From assembly GCA_934527315.1 (NCBI GenBank), contig CAKTAK010000003.1, positions 1-64,000 on the forward strand: a DNA stretch of 64,000 nucleotides, given 5' to 3'. The position numbers were made by a program, and so were the translations under genes. The DNA is from HGM13010 sp934527315. Its GTDB lineage: Bacteria > Bacillota > Clostridia > Oscillospirales > Oscillospiraceae. A model generated the notes under the pieces. It did not search any database, had not been told where the DNA came from, and was given only the letters and a program-made list of their open reading frames with translations. Shown piece after piece: positions 15,662-24,363 of the stretch (positions are counted from its first letter, which is position 1; every line of letters starts with the position of its first letter).

Positions 15662-17017
15662 ATGCCCTTCAAGTATTACGGCGGCGTTCATCCTGATGAA
15701 ATGAAGCAGCCCACACTGGCTACTTCTTATATTGCTCAGCCGCCTCAGGTCGTCATTCCTCTTCAGATGCACATCGGTGCTCCTTGCCAGCCCCTGGTCA
15801 AAGTGGGCGACACGGTCACGATGGGTCAGAAGATTGGCGATAATCCTGCTCCGCTCTGCGCTCCGATTCACGCTACCGTTTCCGGTAAGGTCGTGGCAAT
15901 CGAGCCCAGACGTCATTGTGTAATTGGTGATATGGTTCCTTCCATCGTGATCGAAAATGATGGTCTGGATACCCCCTGCACCGATTTGGCTCCCCTGACC
16001 GAACAGCAGCTGAAAGATCCCGATGCAATCCTGGAGCGCATCCGGGAAGGCGGCGTTGTCGGTATGGGCGGCGCTATGTTCCCCACCCACTTCAAGATTC
16101 AGGGCGGCCGCGGCAAAGTGGATACCCTGATCATCAACGGTGCTGAATGCGAGCCCTATCTGAACGGCGACCATCGCACCATGCTGGAGCATCCGGAAGA
16201 ACTGCTCAAAGGTATTGAGCTGGTCCGTATCGCTCAGGGTGTGGACAAAGCCTACTACGGCATTGAAGAGAACAAACAGGACGCAATCGACCTGCTGAAT
16301 TCTCTGAATCCCGAGAAGTACGGCGTTGTCATTGTGCCCGAGAAGGTGAAATATCCTCAGGGCGCTGAGAAAATGCAGGTGAAAGCAAACACCAACCGCG
16401 AAGTCAAACCCGGCGGAATTCCCTCCGGCGTGGGCTGCAACGTGGTTTCCACCTTCACTTGCTGGTCCGTGTACAGAGCCTGCTACGAAGGCCGGCCTTT
16501 GATCGAGCGTGTGCTGTCTGTGGGCGGCAGCGCCATCAAGCCCGCAAACGTGATGGTTCGTTTCGGTACCCCCATCCAGTTCATCATTGATCAGCTGGGC
16601 GGCTTTACCAAGGATATCGACCGCGTGGTTTTGGGCGGCCCCATGATGGGCTTTGCCTCCTTTGACCAGAGCTGCGGCATTATCAAAGGTATTTCCGGTC
16701 TGCTGTGCTTCTCCGAAGAGGAGAACCGCGACGTGGAGCACCCCACCTGCATTCGCTGCGGCAAGTGCATCCAGGTTTGCCCCATGAAACTGCAGCCGAT
16801 TCATATGTATATGTATACGCTGAAGAAGGATTACGACGCGATGCAGAAGTTCCACGTGACCGACTGCTTCGAGTGCGGCTCCTGCACGTATAACTGCCCC
16901 GGCCGTCTGCCCCTGACCCCCACCTTCAAGATGGGCAAGGCAATGCTGAAGGCCCGCGAGGCAGAACTGAGAGCCAAGGCTGAGGCTGAGGCCGCTAAGA
17001 AGGAGGCTGCAAACTAA
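15662..17017 (+). CDS. rnfC: Rnf complex subunit C (NADH-oxidising, Fe-S)
   Basis: A 451-residue subunit; the ATG at 15662 follows GAGAGGTGATGCTA, while an upstream in-frame ATG lacks a site. The glycine-rich FMN/NADH motif GVVGMGGAMFPTHFK is near residues 133-147. Two ferredoxin motifs, CIRCGKCIQVCP and CFECGSCTYNCP, hold two [4Fe-4S] clusters near 365-415. The C-terminus ends in a short alanine/glutamate-rich tail, as in clostridial RnfC. In clostridia Rnf couples ferredoxin oxidation and NAD+ reduction to Na+ or H+ export. First gene of rnfCDGEAB; overlaps rnfD by 1 base. Confidence 0.96.
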   Translation: MPFKYYGGVHPDEMKQPTLATSYIAQPPQVVIPLQMHIGAPCQPLVKVGDTVTMGQKIGDNPAPLCAPIHATVSGKVVAIEPRRHCVIGDMVPSIVIENDGLDTPCTDLAPLTEQQLKDPDAILERIREGGVVGMGGAMFPTHFKIQGGRGKVDTLIINGAECEPYLNGDHRTMLEHPEELLKGIELVRIAQGVDKAYYGIEENKQDAIDLLNSLNPEKYGVVIVPEKVKYPQGAEKMQVKANTNREVKPGGIPSGVGCNVVSTFTCWSVYRACYEGRPLIERVLSVGGSAIKPANVMVRFGTPIQFIIDQLGGFTKDIDRVVLGGPMMGFASFDQSCGIIKGISGLLCFSEEENRDVEHPTCIRCGKCIQVCPMKLQPIHMYMYTLKKDYDAMQKFHVTDCFECGSCTYNCPGRLPLTPTFKMGKAMLKAREAELRAKAEAEAAKKEAAN

Positions 17018-18060
17018 TGAACGAAGAAAAAATGCTTTATCATGTTTCCGGCGCTCCGTTCGTCCGTTCTAAAATCGACACCCAGCGCATCATGCTGGAC
17101 GTGCTGATTGCTCTGCTGCCCGCTTTCTGCGTGTCTGTATGGCAGTTCGGCATGGCCGCTGTGATTCGCGTGGCTGTTTCTGTGGTTTGCTGCGTGTTCT
17201 TTGAGTGGGCTTACCGTAAGCTCATGAAGAAGGACAGCACCATTCATGACCTGTCCGCTTGCGTGACCGGCGTTCTGATGGTGTTCTGCATGCCCGCAGG
17301 TGTTCCCATCTTCGTGGTGGTTCTGGGCTCTTTCTTTGCAATCGTGCTGGCAAAACAGCTGTACGGCGGCATCGGCAAGAACTTCATGAACCCCGCACTG
17401 GTCGGCCGTGCTCTGATGATGGCCGGCTACGCACTGTTCATGACCACCTGGAAGGTTCCCACCTCTCTGGCCGGCGTTGTGGACGGTACCACCATGGCTA
17501 CCCCTCTGGGCGCTCTGTACGGCGGCACTGCTGCTGACATGCCCGCTTACTTCACTCTGGGCAATCTGTTCCTGGGCAAAATCCCCGGCTGCATGGGTGA
17601 AATTTCCACCCTGGCACTGCTCATCGGCGGCGCTTACCTGCTGTTCCGCGGCGTGATTTCCTGGAGAATTCCCGGCGCCTTCATCGGTACCGTTGCTGTG
17701 CTGACCCTGCTGTTCGGCCGCGAAGGCTACGGCAATGTGGAATGGATGCTGTACAACCTGTGCTCCGGCGGTCTGATGCTGGGCGCATTCTTCATGGCAA
17801 CCGATTACTGCACCAGCCCCGTGACCCCCAACGGTCAGCTGATTTTCGGCGTTGGCTGCGGTATTCTGACCGTGCTGATCCGCTACTTCGGCGGCTATCC
17901 GGAAGGCGTTTCCTACGCAATTCTGATTATGAACCTGCTGACTTGGGCAATTGATAAGGCTACCCCGCAGCGCCAGTTCGGCGTTTCCCGCGAGGAACTG
18001 AAGGCCGCAAAAGACGCCAAGAAGGCTGAGAAGAAAGCAGCAAAGGAGGCACAGGCATGA
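17017..18060 (+). CDS. rnfD: Rnf complex subunit D (covalent FMN, membrane)
   Basis: A 347-residue membrane protein with about nine to ten helices. The segment DGTTMATPLG (about residues 155-164) corresponds to the SGATPL-type site where FMN is attached to a threonine in RnfD/NqrB. The C-terminal tail is rich in lysine and alanine. RnfD forms part of the ion-translocating core and passes electrons toward RnfG. It overlaps rnfG by 4 bases (ATGA), indicating tight translational coupling. Confidence 0.96.
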   Translation: MNEEKMLYHVSGAPFVRSKIDTQRIMLDVLIALLPAFCVSVWQFGMAAVIRVAVSVVCCVFFEWAYRKLMKKDSTIHDLSACVTGVLMVFCMPAGVPIFVVVLGSFFAIVLAKQLYGGIGKNFMNPALVGRALMMAGYALFMTTWKVPTSLAGVVDGTTMATPLGALYGGTAADMPAYFTLGNLFLGKIPGCMGEISTLALLIGGAYLLFRGVISWRIPGAFIGTVAVLTLLFGREGYGNVEWMLYNLCSGGLMLGAFFMATDYCTSPVTPNGQLIFGVGCGILTVLIRYFGGYPEGVSYAILIMNLLTWAIDKATPQRQFGVSREELKAAKDAKKAEKKAAKEAQA

Positions 18061-18602
18061 GCGAAAAGAAAGCTGGACCGAACATCGGCAAACTGGTGAT
18101 CGTGCTGACTTTGGTCTGTGCAATCACTTCTGCAATTCTGGGCGGCGTAAACGCAATTACCTGCGACCGCATTGCTCAGATTACGAAGGCTAAGACCGAT
18201 GCCGCTTTGGCAGAGGTTCTGCCCATCGAGGCAAATGACACCTACACCGAGCTGAGCGACTTCACCGCTGACAGCACTGTGACCCACGTGTGGACCGCTG
18301 AGGCCGGCACTGTGGTGGAAATGAACGTTTCCGGCGCACAGGGCATGATCGATCTGGTGGTCGGCGTGGATAAAGACGGCGCTGTGACCGGCGTATCCAT
18401 CATCAGCCACGGCGAGACTCCCGGTCTGGGTGCAAAGGCAACCGAGAACTCCTTCCGGGATCAGTTCATCGGTGCAACCGGCAGCGTTGCTGTGGATAAG
18501 GACGGCGGCAGCATTCAGGCTCTGACCGGTGCTACCATCACCTCCCGCGCAGTTGCAAATGCTGTGAACACTGCAATCGATACTGCAGCTACTTTGGGTT
18601 AA
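18057..18602 (+). CDS. rnfG: Rnf complex subunit G (covalent FMN)
   Basis: A 181-residue protein with one N-terminal membrane helix (about residues 12-35) and an extracytoplasmic FMN-binding domain. The motif LTGATITSRA near residues 160-169 contains the threonine that receives FMN by phosphoester bond. It receives electrons from RnfD across the membrane. Length is normal for clostridial RnfG. It lies in the middle of the rnf operon, 17 bases before rnfE. Confidence 0.95.
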   Translation: MSEKKAGPNIGKLVIVLTLVCAITSAILGGVNAITCDRIAQITKAKTDAALAEVLPIEANDTYTELSDFTADSTVTHVWTAEAGTVVEMNVSGAQGMIDLVVGVDKDGAVTGVSIISHGETPGLGAKATENSFRDQFIGATGSVAVDKDGGSIQALTGATITSRAVANAVNTAIDTAATLG

Positions 18603-18619
18603 GGAGGTAACGCTACATT

Positions 18620-19306
18620 ATGAGTATCAAACAACAATTCAAAGAAGGCATTATCACCAATAACCCCGTTCTGGTGCAGTTGATTGGTATGTGTGCTACC
18701 ATGGCAATTACGACCTCTATGTTCAACGGCGTTGGCATGGGTCTGTCCGTTCTGATCATTCTGACCTGCTGCAACGTGGTGGTCTCTCTGATCCGTAAAA
18801 TTATCCCCAACGAAATCCGTCTGGCAATCTTCGTGGTTGTTATCGCCGGTTTCGTTACCATTGTGGACCTGCTGCTGCAGGCATTCGTTCCCGCACTGTC
18901 CGAAGCTCTGGGCGTGTTCATTCCTCTGATCGTGGTGAACTGCATCATCATCGGCCGTGCAGAAGCATTCTGCCAGAAGAACTCTGTGGGCGCATCTTTC
19001 ATCGATGGTATTGCTCAGGGTCTGGGCTATACGCTGACGCTGATTGCAATGTGCCTGGTGCGTGAGTTCCTGGGCAGCGGCACCATCGGCGGCGGTCTGA
19101 TCGACGTGTCCAACGGTTTCCGTCTGACTCTGGACGGCACCGGCGCCGGCATTCAGGTGTTCGACGGCGATACCTACGGCATGCTGTTCATGATTCTGCC
19201 TCTGGGCGGTTTCATTACTCTGGGCTGCCTGATCGCTCTGATGCAGTACCTGCTGAAACGCTCTGCTGCAAAGAAAGAACTGAAGGAACAGGAGGTTGCT
19301 GAATAA
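18620..19306 (+). CDS. rnfE: Rnf complex subunit E
   Basis: A 228-residue membrane protein with about six helices, homologous to RnfA and NqrD. Conserved blocks include NNPVLVQLIGMC near the N-terminus and VPLIVVNCIIIGRAEAF-type sequence at about residues 100-115. RnfA and RnfE form the inverted-topology pair that holds a [2Fe-2S] cluster in the membrane core; the cysteines in LTCCNV and VNCIIIGRA fit this role. Overlaps rnfA by 1 base. Confidence 0.95.
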   Translation: MSIKQQFKEGIITNNPVLVQLIGMCATMAITTSMFNGVGMGLSVLIILTCCNVVVSLIRKIIPNEIRLAIFVVVIAGFVTIVDLLLQAFVPALSEALGVFIPLIVVNCIIIGRAEAFCQKNSVGASFIDGIAQGLGYTLTLIAMCLVREFLGSGTIGGGLIDVSNGFRLTLDGTGAGIQVFDGDTYGMLFMILPLGGFITLGCLIALMQYLLKRSAAKKELKEQEVAE

Positions 19307-19887
19307 TGTTTGCATCCTTGTTGTCTATCTCTCTGGGAGCCATTCTGATCAACAACTTCATTTTCTCCCAGTTCCTGGGCTGCTGCCCCTTCTTGGGCGT
19401 GTCCCAGAAAGTTGATACCGCAGTGGGCATGGGCTTGGCCGTTACCTTCGTTATGGGTCTGGCCTCCGCTCTGTGCTATGTGGTTACCATGGTTTTGGAC
19501 GCTCTGGGTCTGGAGTTCATGCAGACTCTGGCTTACATTCTGATCATTGCATCTCTGGTGCAGCTGGTTGAGATGTTCCTGAAGAAAACCATTCCTTCTC
19601 TGTATTCCGCACTGGGCATTTACCTGCCTCTGATCACCACGAACTGCGCAGTTCTGGGCGTTGTGCTGCTGAATACGCAGAATGGCTACAACTTCATCGA
19701 GAGCGTTGTTTACGGTATTACCGGCGGTCTGGGTTTCCTGCTGGCAATCGTGCTGTTCGCATCCGTTCGTGAGCGTCTGCAGTTTGCCGATTACCCCGAA
19801 AGCTTTGAAGGTTTCCCCATCGCTCTGGTTTCCGCAGGTCTGCTGGCTCTGGCATTCATGGGCTTCAGCGGCATGAAGATTTTCTAA
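19306..19887 (+). CDS. rnfA: Rnf complex subunit A
   Basis: A 193-residue membrane protein with about six helices, paralogous to RnfE. It starts MFASLLSISLGAILINNFIF, with the conserved QFLGCCPFLGVS, and TTNCAVLGVVLLN in the middle. The cysteines in these blocks correspond to those that ligate the intramembrane [2Fe-2S] cluster with RnfE. It belongs to the ion-translocating core and is followed after 16 bases by rnfB. Confidence 0.96.
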   Translation: MFASLLSISLGAILINNFIFSQFLGCCPFLGVSQKVDTAVGMGLAVTFVMGLASALCYVVTMVLDALGLEFMQTLAYILIIASLVQLVEMFLKKTIPSLYSALGIYLPLITTNCAVLGVVLLNTQNGYNFIESVVYGITGGLGFLLAIVLFASVRERLQFADYPESFEGFPIALVSAGLLALAFMGFSGMKIF

Positions 19888-19903
19888 GGGAGGACATAAA
19901 GCT

Positions 19904-20698
19904 ATGACAACTATTTTGTATGCAGTCCTCGTCCTAAGTGTGATGGGCGCCGCCTTTGCAGCTCTGCTGGGCGTTGCCGCGAAAGTGTTTGCAGTGGAAG
20001 TTGACCCCCGCGAGGAGGCAGTTCTGGAATGCCTGGCCGGCGCAAACTGCGGCGGCTGCGGTTACCCCGGCTGCGCAGGTTACGCTGCTGCTGTGGCAAA
20101 GGGCGAAGCTGCCACCGACCGCTGCGTGGCCGGCGGCGCTGCTACTGCTGCTAAGGTTGCTGAAATCATGGGCGTTGCCGGTGGTTCCAGCGAAAAAATG
20201 ATCGCTTTCGTGCCCTGCTCCGGCAGCTCCGAAGTCGCTGCTCTGAAGTTTGACTACACCGGTCCCAAAACCTGCCAGGCTGCTATGGGCTACGGCGGTA
20301 AGGGCGTAAAGGTTTGCTCTTACTCCTGCATCGGCTACGGCGACTGCGTGAAGGCATGTAAGTTCGGCGCAATGCACGTTGTTGACGGCGTTGCAAAAGT
20401 GGATCGGGACAAGTGCGTGGGCTGTATGGCTTGCGCTGAGGCTTGCCCGAAACACATCATCGTGAAGGTTCCCGCAAGCCAGCAGGAAATCGTGACCTGC
20501 CGTTCCAACGACAAGGGTCCCGCTGTGATGAAGGCTTGCAAAGTGGGCTGCATTGGCTGCATGAAGTGCGCTAAGGAATGCCCCGCTGATGCAATCAAGG
20601 TAACCAACTTCCTGGCTGAAATCGATGCATCTAAGTGCATCAAGTGCGGCCACTGCGAGACGGTTTGCCCCAGACACATCATTAAGCCCCAGTACTGA
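19904..20698 (+). CDS. rnfB: Rnf complex subunit B (polyferredoxin)
   Basis: A 264-residue protein with an N-terminal membrane anchor (residues 3-25) and several Fe-S motifs. CLAGANCGGCGYPGC (about 44-58) is the RnfB-specific Fe-S domain. Ferredoxin motifs CVGCMACAEACP, CIGCMKCAKECP and CIKCGHCETVCP follow, together with a further cysteine-rich segment CIGYGDCVKACKFG. It is the ferredoxin docking and oxidising subunit. It is the last gene of the operon and is followed by a strong terminator. Confidence 0.96.
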   Translation: MTTILYAVLVLSVMGAAFAALLGVAAKVFAVEVDPREEAVLECLAGANCGGCGYPGCAGYAAAVAKGEAATDRCVAGGAATAAKVAEIMGVAGGSSEKMIAFVPCSGSSEVAALKFDYTGPKTCQAAMGYGGKGVKVCSYSCIGYGDCVKACKFGAMHVVDGVAKVDRDKCVGCMACAEACPKHIIVKVPASQQEIVTCRSNDKGPAVMKACKVGCIGCMKCAKECPADAIKVTNFLAEIDASKCIKCGHCETVCPRHIIKPQY

Positions 20699-20732
20699 GA
20701 CTTGGGCGTTCCGGGAACGGAATGAAGATGCA

Positions 20733-20770
20733 AATCCCCTGCTGAGAGTTTTCTCGGCAGGGGATTTTTT
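20733..20770. terminator. Bidirectional terminator between rnfB and the flavoprotein gene
   Basis: AAATCCCCTGC pairs with GCAGGGGATTT, followed by TTTT on the plus strand. On the minus strand a weaker run follows, so it may also end the opposing operon. Confidence 0.88.
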
Positions 20771-20788
20771 GCATTTGATTGATTATTT

Positions 20789-22723
20789 TCAGAGTGCCCG
20801 GACGGCGTCATAAGCCTCTTCAATGGCAAATACGATTTTCCGGGGTTTTGCGCTGTCTCCGATAACGGTGACGGGGGCAATGGCGCGGTAGGGCTCCGCG
20901 GCGTCGGCGGTGGGCAGGAATCCCAGCGCCAGCAGAACCGTATCGCAGGGCAGCTGACGGGTTTCCTCGCCGGTGGCTACGGTTACGGTGCAGCCGAACA
21001 TGTCGCCGTCCACCTGCACCAGTTTGGTGTTGGGCAGGAACGTGACGCCGGATTCGTCCATGTGCTTTTTCATGAGCATATCGTTCATTTTGAATCCGGG
21101 CTCCGAGGGAATGGTTTTGGCCATATCAATGCAAGTGACGGTTTTGCCGTACATATCCATCTGCAGGGCAGTTTCCACGCCTACCAGACCGCCGCCCACA
21201 ACGACCACGCGGTCGCCTACATCGCAGCAGTTGCTCAGCGCCTCCGTTGCCAGATTGACGTTGGGCAAATGCAGGCCGGGAATGGAGCCGGGCACGATGG
21301 GACGTCCGCCGGCTGCCCAGAGAATGTGGTCCGGGGCAAAGGCGGCCACGGATTCCGGTGTGGCCTCCTGATAATAGCGGACGGGAATCCCGTTGGTCAG
21401 CAGTTCCCGCTCGAAATAGCGAATCATGCGGTGCATATCTACTTTGAACCAAGGCTTGCAGGCATTCAATGCGTTGCCGCCCAGATGGTCGCTCTTTTCC
21501 CAGAGCTCCACGGTGTGGCCGGCCTGCTTGGCGTAAACCGCTGCCATGCAGCCGCCGGGGCCGCCGCCGATGACCAGAATTTTCTTCGGCTGTGCAGCTT
21601 TCGGCAGTTCCCGGTCGCCGCCCTCATGACCGCAGCGGGGGTTCATGGCGCAGGTGGCGGGCTTGCCGCTGTATACCCGGCCGATGCAGCCCTCGTTGCA
21701 GGAAATGCAGGGGCGAATCTCTTCCGGGTGACCGGAGGTGACTTTATTGGGCAAATCCGGGTCAGCCAGCAAGCCGCGGCCGATGACCGTGAAGTCGCAG
21801 ACCTGATTCCGGAGGGCGGATTCGGCTTTCTGCACATCGCCGAACCGACCGTGGGTCATTACGGGGATATTGACCACCTGCTTGATGATTTTTGCGGAAC
21901 GGGATTGCAGCGTCATTTCCTGAATGCCGGCAGGGGGCATGGCCAGATACCAGTTTTCGTGGCAGCCGGCGTCAATATGCAGCGCGGCGGCACCGTAGGA
22001 TTCCAACAGCTTGGCCAGCTCGATGCCCTCGTCGATGGTGCGGTAATCCGGCTCGTCCATGTAATGGTCCGGGGTGAACTTGACGATGATGGGGAAGTCC
22101 GGGCCGCCCACTTCACGGCAGATGTCCATGAGCTCTTTCAGGAACCGGGCGCGATTTTCCAGACTGCCGCCGTATTCATCGGTACGATGGTTCCAACGCT
22201 TGGTCAGAAATTGGTCGGTCAGATAGCCGCCGTATGCGTGAATTTCCACGCAGTCTGCGCCGCAGCGCACGGCGCTTTCCACGCTCTTGCGGTAATCGGA
22301 TTCAATCTGATGAATTTCGTCTACGGTCAGCTCGTGGCACATGAGCTTTGTCATGTGCAGCCAAGGTACGGCAGAGGCGCAGATGGGCACCCGATACTTT
22401 GTACTGGGTCCGCCGATTCGGCCTTCGCCGGGCATGATTTGTGCGCCCACCTTGCAGCCGTAAGCATGGCTGCGCTCTACCACCTGACGGAAGAGGGTTT
22501 CCGTTTCCGGGCAGAAGAAAATGGAGTGCTCTGTGGATTCAAAGGAATCGGAACCTTTGATATTGCAGAAAATCATGGAGGCGCCGCCTTTTGCGCGCTC
22601 TACGAAATACTCCACCATGTTGGCGTCCATATTGCCGATGGCAGTGCCCATGGGGGCCATGACCATACGGTTTTTCAATTCCATTGTACCGATTTTCATC
22701 GGTTGTGCCAAAAGTGTTGACAT
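20789..22723 (-). CDS. Old-yellow-enzyme flavin/Fe-S oxidoreductase (BaiCD/BaiH-like)
   Basis: A 644-residue enoate-reductase-type enzyme. An FMN-binding TIM barrel (about residues 1-345) starts with the MVMAPMGTAIG block. The [4Fe-4S] motif CISCNEGC plus a later cysteine (ATCAMNPRC) is at about 345-375. The rest is an FAD/NAD(P)-binding half with VIGGGPGGCMAA (about 395) and VVVVGGGLVGVETAL (about 525). This is the architecture of 2,4-dienoyl-CoA reductase and of BaiCD/BaiH, which reduce or oxidise conjugated steroid enones. It is the last gene of an operon with an SDR and an NTF2-like protein. The substrate is unknown. Cytoplasmic. Confidence 0.9.
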   Translation of the reverse strand: MSTLLAQPMKIGTMELKNRMVMAPMGTAIGNMDANMVEYFVERAKGGASMIFCNIKGSDSFESTEHSIFFCPETETLFRQVVERSHAYGCKVGAQIMPGEGRIGGPSTKYRVPICASAVPWLHMTKLMCHELTVDEIHQIESDYRKSVESAVRCGADCVEIHAYGGYLTDQFLTKRWNHRTDEYGGSLENRARFLKELMDICREVGGPDFPIIVKFTPDHYMDEPDYRTIDEGIELAKLLESYGAAALHIDAGCHENWYLAMPPAGIQEMTLQSRSAKIIKQVVNIPVMTHGRFGDVQKAESALRNQVCDFTVIGRGLLADPDLPNKVTSGHPEEIRPCISCNEGCIGRVYSGKPATCAMNPRCGHEGGDRELPKAAQPKKILVIGGGPGGCMAAVYAKQAGHTVELWEKSDHLGGNALNACKPWFKVDMHRMIRYFERELLTNGIPVRYYQEATPESVAAFAPDHILWAAGGRPIVPGSIPGLHLPNVNLATEALSNCCDVGDRVVVVGGGLVGVETALQMDMYGKTVTCIDMAKTIPSEPGFKMNDMLMKKHMDESGVTFLPNTKLVQVDGDMFGCTVTVATGEETRQLPCDTVLLALGFLPTADAAEPYRAIAPVTVIGDSAKPRKIVFAIEEAYDAVRAL

Positions 22724-22796
22724 GCTACCTCTCCTTATTGCTGTTCAAAAGTCTGAAATGAATTCCCGATTGCAATCGATGGGGAAAGAAATCATT

Positions 22797-22822
22797 GTTC
22801 CCCGCCCGCAGGGGCGGGGAAC
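22797..22822. promoter_or_regulatory. GC-rich intercistronic hairpin
   Basis: GTTCCCCGCCC pairs perfectly with GGGCGGGGAAC around a 4-base loop, between the SDR and flavoprotein genes. No T run follows, so it is more likely an mRNA processing or stability element than a terminator. Confidence 0.6.
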
Positions 22823-22873
22823 ATGAAAAATCGGGAGATATGGGAAAGATGAGATTCCGGTTTCCCGACGGAA

Positions 22874-23638
22874 TCAATCCTTCTTGACGTACCAGCCGCC
22901 GTCTACGGGCAGGCAAACGCCGTTGATGTACCGTGCCTCATCGGAGCTCAGGTACACAATGGCCCAAGCGGCGTCTTCCGGCATACCGGTGTAGGGCATG
23001 GGGGTTGCGGCTACGAAATGATCGTGGTACATATCCCAAACCTTTTCCTGCTTGGGAACCCAAACGTAGTTGGGAGCCAGGCAGTTGAAACGGATACCGT
23101 ATTTCTTGCTGACCTGATTGACCATGTTCTGGGTGCCCAGTTTGATGCAAGCCTTGGAGAAGGGATAACCCTGAATGGCGCTGCCGTTGTAGGCCAGACC
23201 GGTGGAGGAAGAGAAGTTCAGGAAGCTGCCCTGAATCTTGTTCTTCATCATGTACCGCAGTACGGTCTGATAGGAATAGAGCATGGAGTCGATGTTGACC
23301 CGCATGACGTCGTAAATCATTTCGGAAGTGATGTATGCCCAGTCATGAGTGGGAGGAGAGAATGCGGCGGCACCGTTGACAACGGTATCAATCCGGCCGT
23401 ATTTTTCCACGGTCAGCTCCTGCAGGTGTACCCAAGTATCCCGCTGAGACACATCGGCAACCACGGCAACGGTATCGCCGCCGCTTTCATTGATGGCTTT
23501 GCTGAATTCTTCTACCTGAGGGTCAATATCGACCATGACAACCTTTGCACCTTCCTGGCAGAACAGCTCCGATGCTTTATGGCAGATACCGCCGGCAGCT
23601 CCGGTGATAATCGCAACTTTACCTTTCAAACGATCCAT
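22874..23638 (-). CDS. Short-chain dehydrogenase/reductase (BaiA-like position)
   Basis: A 254-residue classical SDR. The Rossmann motif reads TGAAGGIC where the usual TGxxxGIG has a third glycine, so a cysteine replaces that glycine. An acidic residue follows strand 2 (VVMVDID), favouring NAD+ over NADP+. The catalytic Ser and YxxxK are in NFSSSTGLAYNGS and GYPFSKA. SDRs oxidise or reduce hydroxyl/keto groups; bile acid 3-alpha-hydroxysteroid dehydrogenase BaiA belongs to the same family and has about the same length. AAGGAGG precedes the start. It is the middle gene of a three-gene operon. Confidence 0.88.
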   Translation of the reverse strand: MDRLKGKVAIITGAAGGICHKASELFCQEGAKVVMVDIDPQVEEFSKAINESGGDTVAVVADVSQRDTWVHLQELTVEKYGRIDTVVNGAAAFSPPTHDWAYITSEMIYDVMRVNIDSMLYSYQTVLRYMMKNKIQGSFLNFSSSTGLAYNGSAIQGYPFSKACIKLGTQNMVNQVSKKYGIRFNCLAPNYVWVPKQEKVWDMYHDHFVAATPMPYTGMPEDAAWAIVYLSSDEARYINGVCLPVDGGWYVKKD

Positions 23639-23672
23639 AAGAATGCCTCCTTCAAATGATAGCTCTTTCTGA

Positions 23673-24173
23673 TTATTGCTGTCTCAGTTTTCCGTCCAAC
23701 AGACGGTAGGTCAGACGCAGGGTCTGAATCCGCCAACGGTCATCGTCGCACTTGACCAGATCGTCTACATACAGACCGTAACCGGAATAGGTGTCGCCGT
23801 TGTCTTTGTAGGTGTGGTAATCGTGCATTTTGGTCAGCAGCTGCGCGCTGCGGGGACCGGTGAACCGAACAATCTGGTTATAGCCGAAGTGCATGGGCAC
23901 CATATCGGCACCGCAGGTCCGGCGGTTCTGCTCCACCTGCTTGTTCCGGTCGGTATTGCCGGGACGGCCGCTCCAGAAGGTCCGGAAACCCTCTTCCGTA
24001 AATACGTCCGGCATCATGTCGAACAGCTGGTTGTCGATGCACCAGAAATACCGGTTTTTGGCAGCGAGAATGGCGGGAATTTCGTTCACCTGCTCGGGAG
24101 TATAGGGCAGTCCGGCCTGCTGCAAAATTGCCTCGGCAAGTTCCAGAATGCCTTTATCCGCATCAATGGTCAT
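23673..24173 (-). CDS. NTF2-like (SnoaL/BaiE-type) putative dehydratase
   Basis: A 166-residue NTF2-fold protein, the same length as bile acid 7-alpha-dehydratase BaiE as I recall it. The segment RYFWCIDNQLFD gives Tyr42 and Asp47, matching the spacing of BaiE Tyr30 and Asp35 (KYFRCLDG). His95 in PMHFGYNQ matches the position of BaiE His83 (MHMGH). So three catalytic positions appear conserved, though overall identity looks low. Such proteins act as dehydratases or isomerases on polycyclic substrates. First gene of the operon with the SDR and flavoprotein, after AAAGGAG. The substrate is not known; another steroid or an aromatic compound is possible. Confidence 0.75.
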   Translation of the reverse strand: MTIDADKGILELAEAILQQAGLPYTPEQVNEIPAILAAKNRYFWCIDNQLFDMMPDVFTEEGFRTFWSGRPGNTDRNKQVEQNRRTCGADMVPMHFGYNQIVRFTGPRSAQLLTKMHDYHTYKDNGDTYSGYGLYVDDLVKCDDDRWRIQTLRLTYRLLDGKLRQQ

Positions 24174-24255
24174 AAGTGATTGCTCCTTTCATAGCGTCTT
24201 TTCTTTGGATAGTACCATTGTAACAGATGGGGAGACGGTATGGAAATGCATGTGG

Positions 24256-24286
24256 TTGCGGAAAATTGCCGCAAGTTGACAACTTG
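24256..24286. promoter_or_regulatory. Adjacent inverted repeats, candidate operators
   Basis: TTGCGG-N7-CCGCAA (24256-24274) overlaps by three bases with CAAGTTG-A-CAACTTG (24272-24286), a perfect 15-base palindrome. They lie in the 279-base divergent region between the bai-like operon and the HTH regulator. This is a natural place for regulator binding. Confidence 0.6.
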
Positions 24287-24334
24287 ACTAAAATGTGGGC
24301 AAGTACTGCAAAATGTTGGAAAATCAGATTTTTG

Positions 24335-24363
24335 TTGCGGAATCAACGGGCGGGAATTATAAT
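24335..24363 (+). promoter_or_regulatory. Promoter of the divergent HTH regulator
   Basis: TTGCGG (24335-24340), a 17-base spacer and a perfect TATAAT (24358-24363), 90 bases before the start codon. The TTGCGG of the -35 box repeats the half-site of the upstream inverted repeat. Confidence 0.65.
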
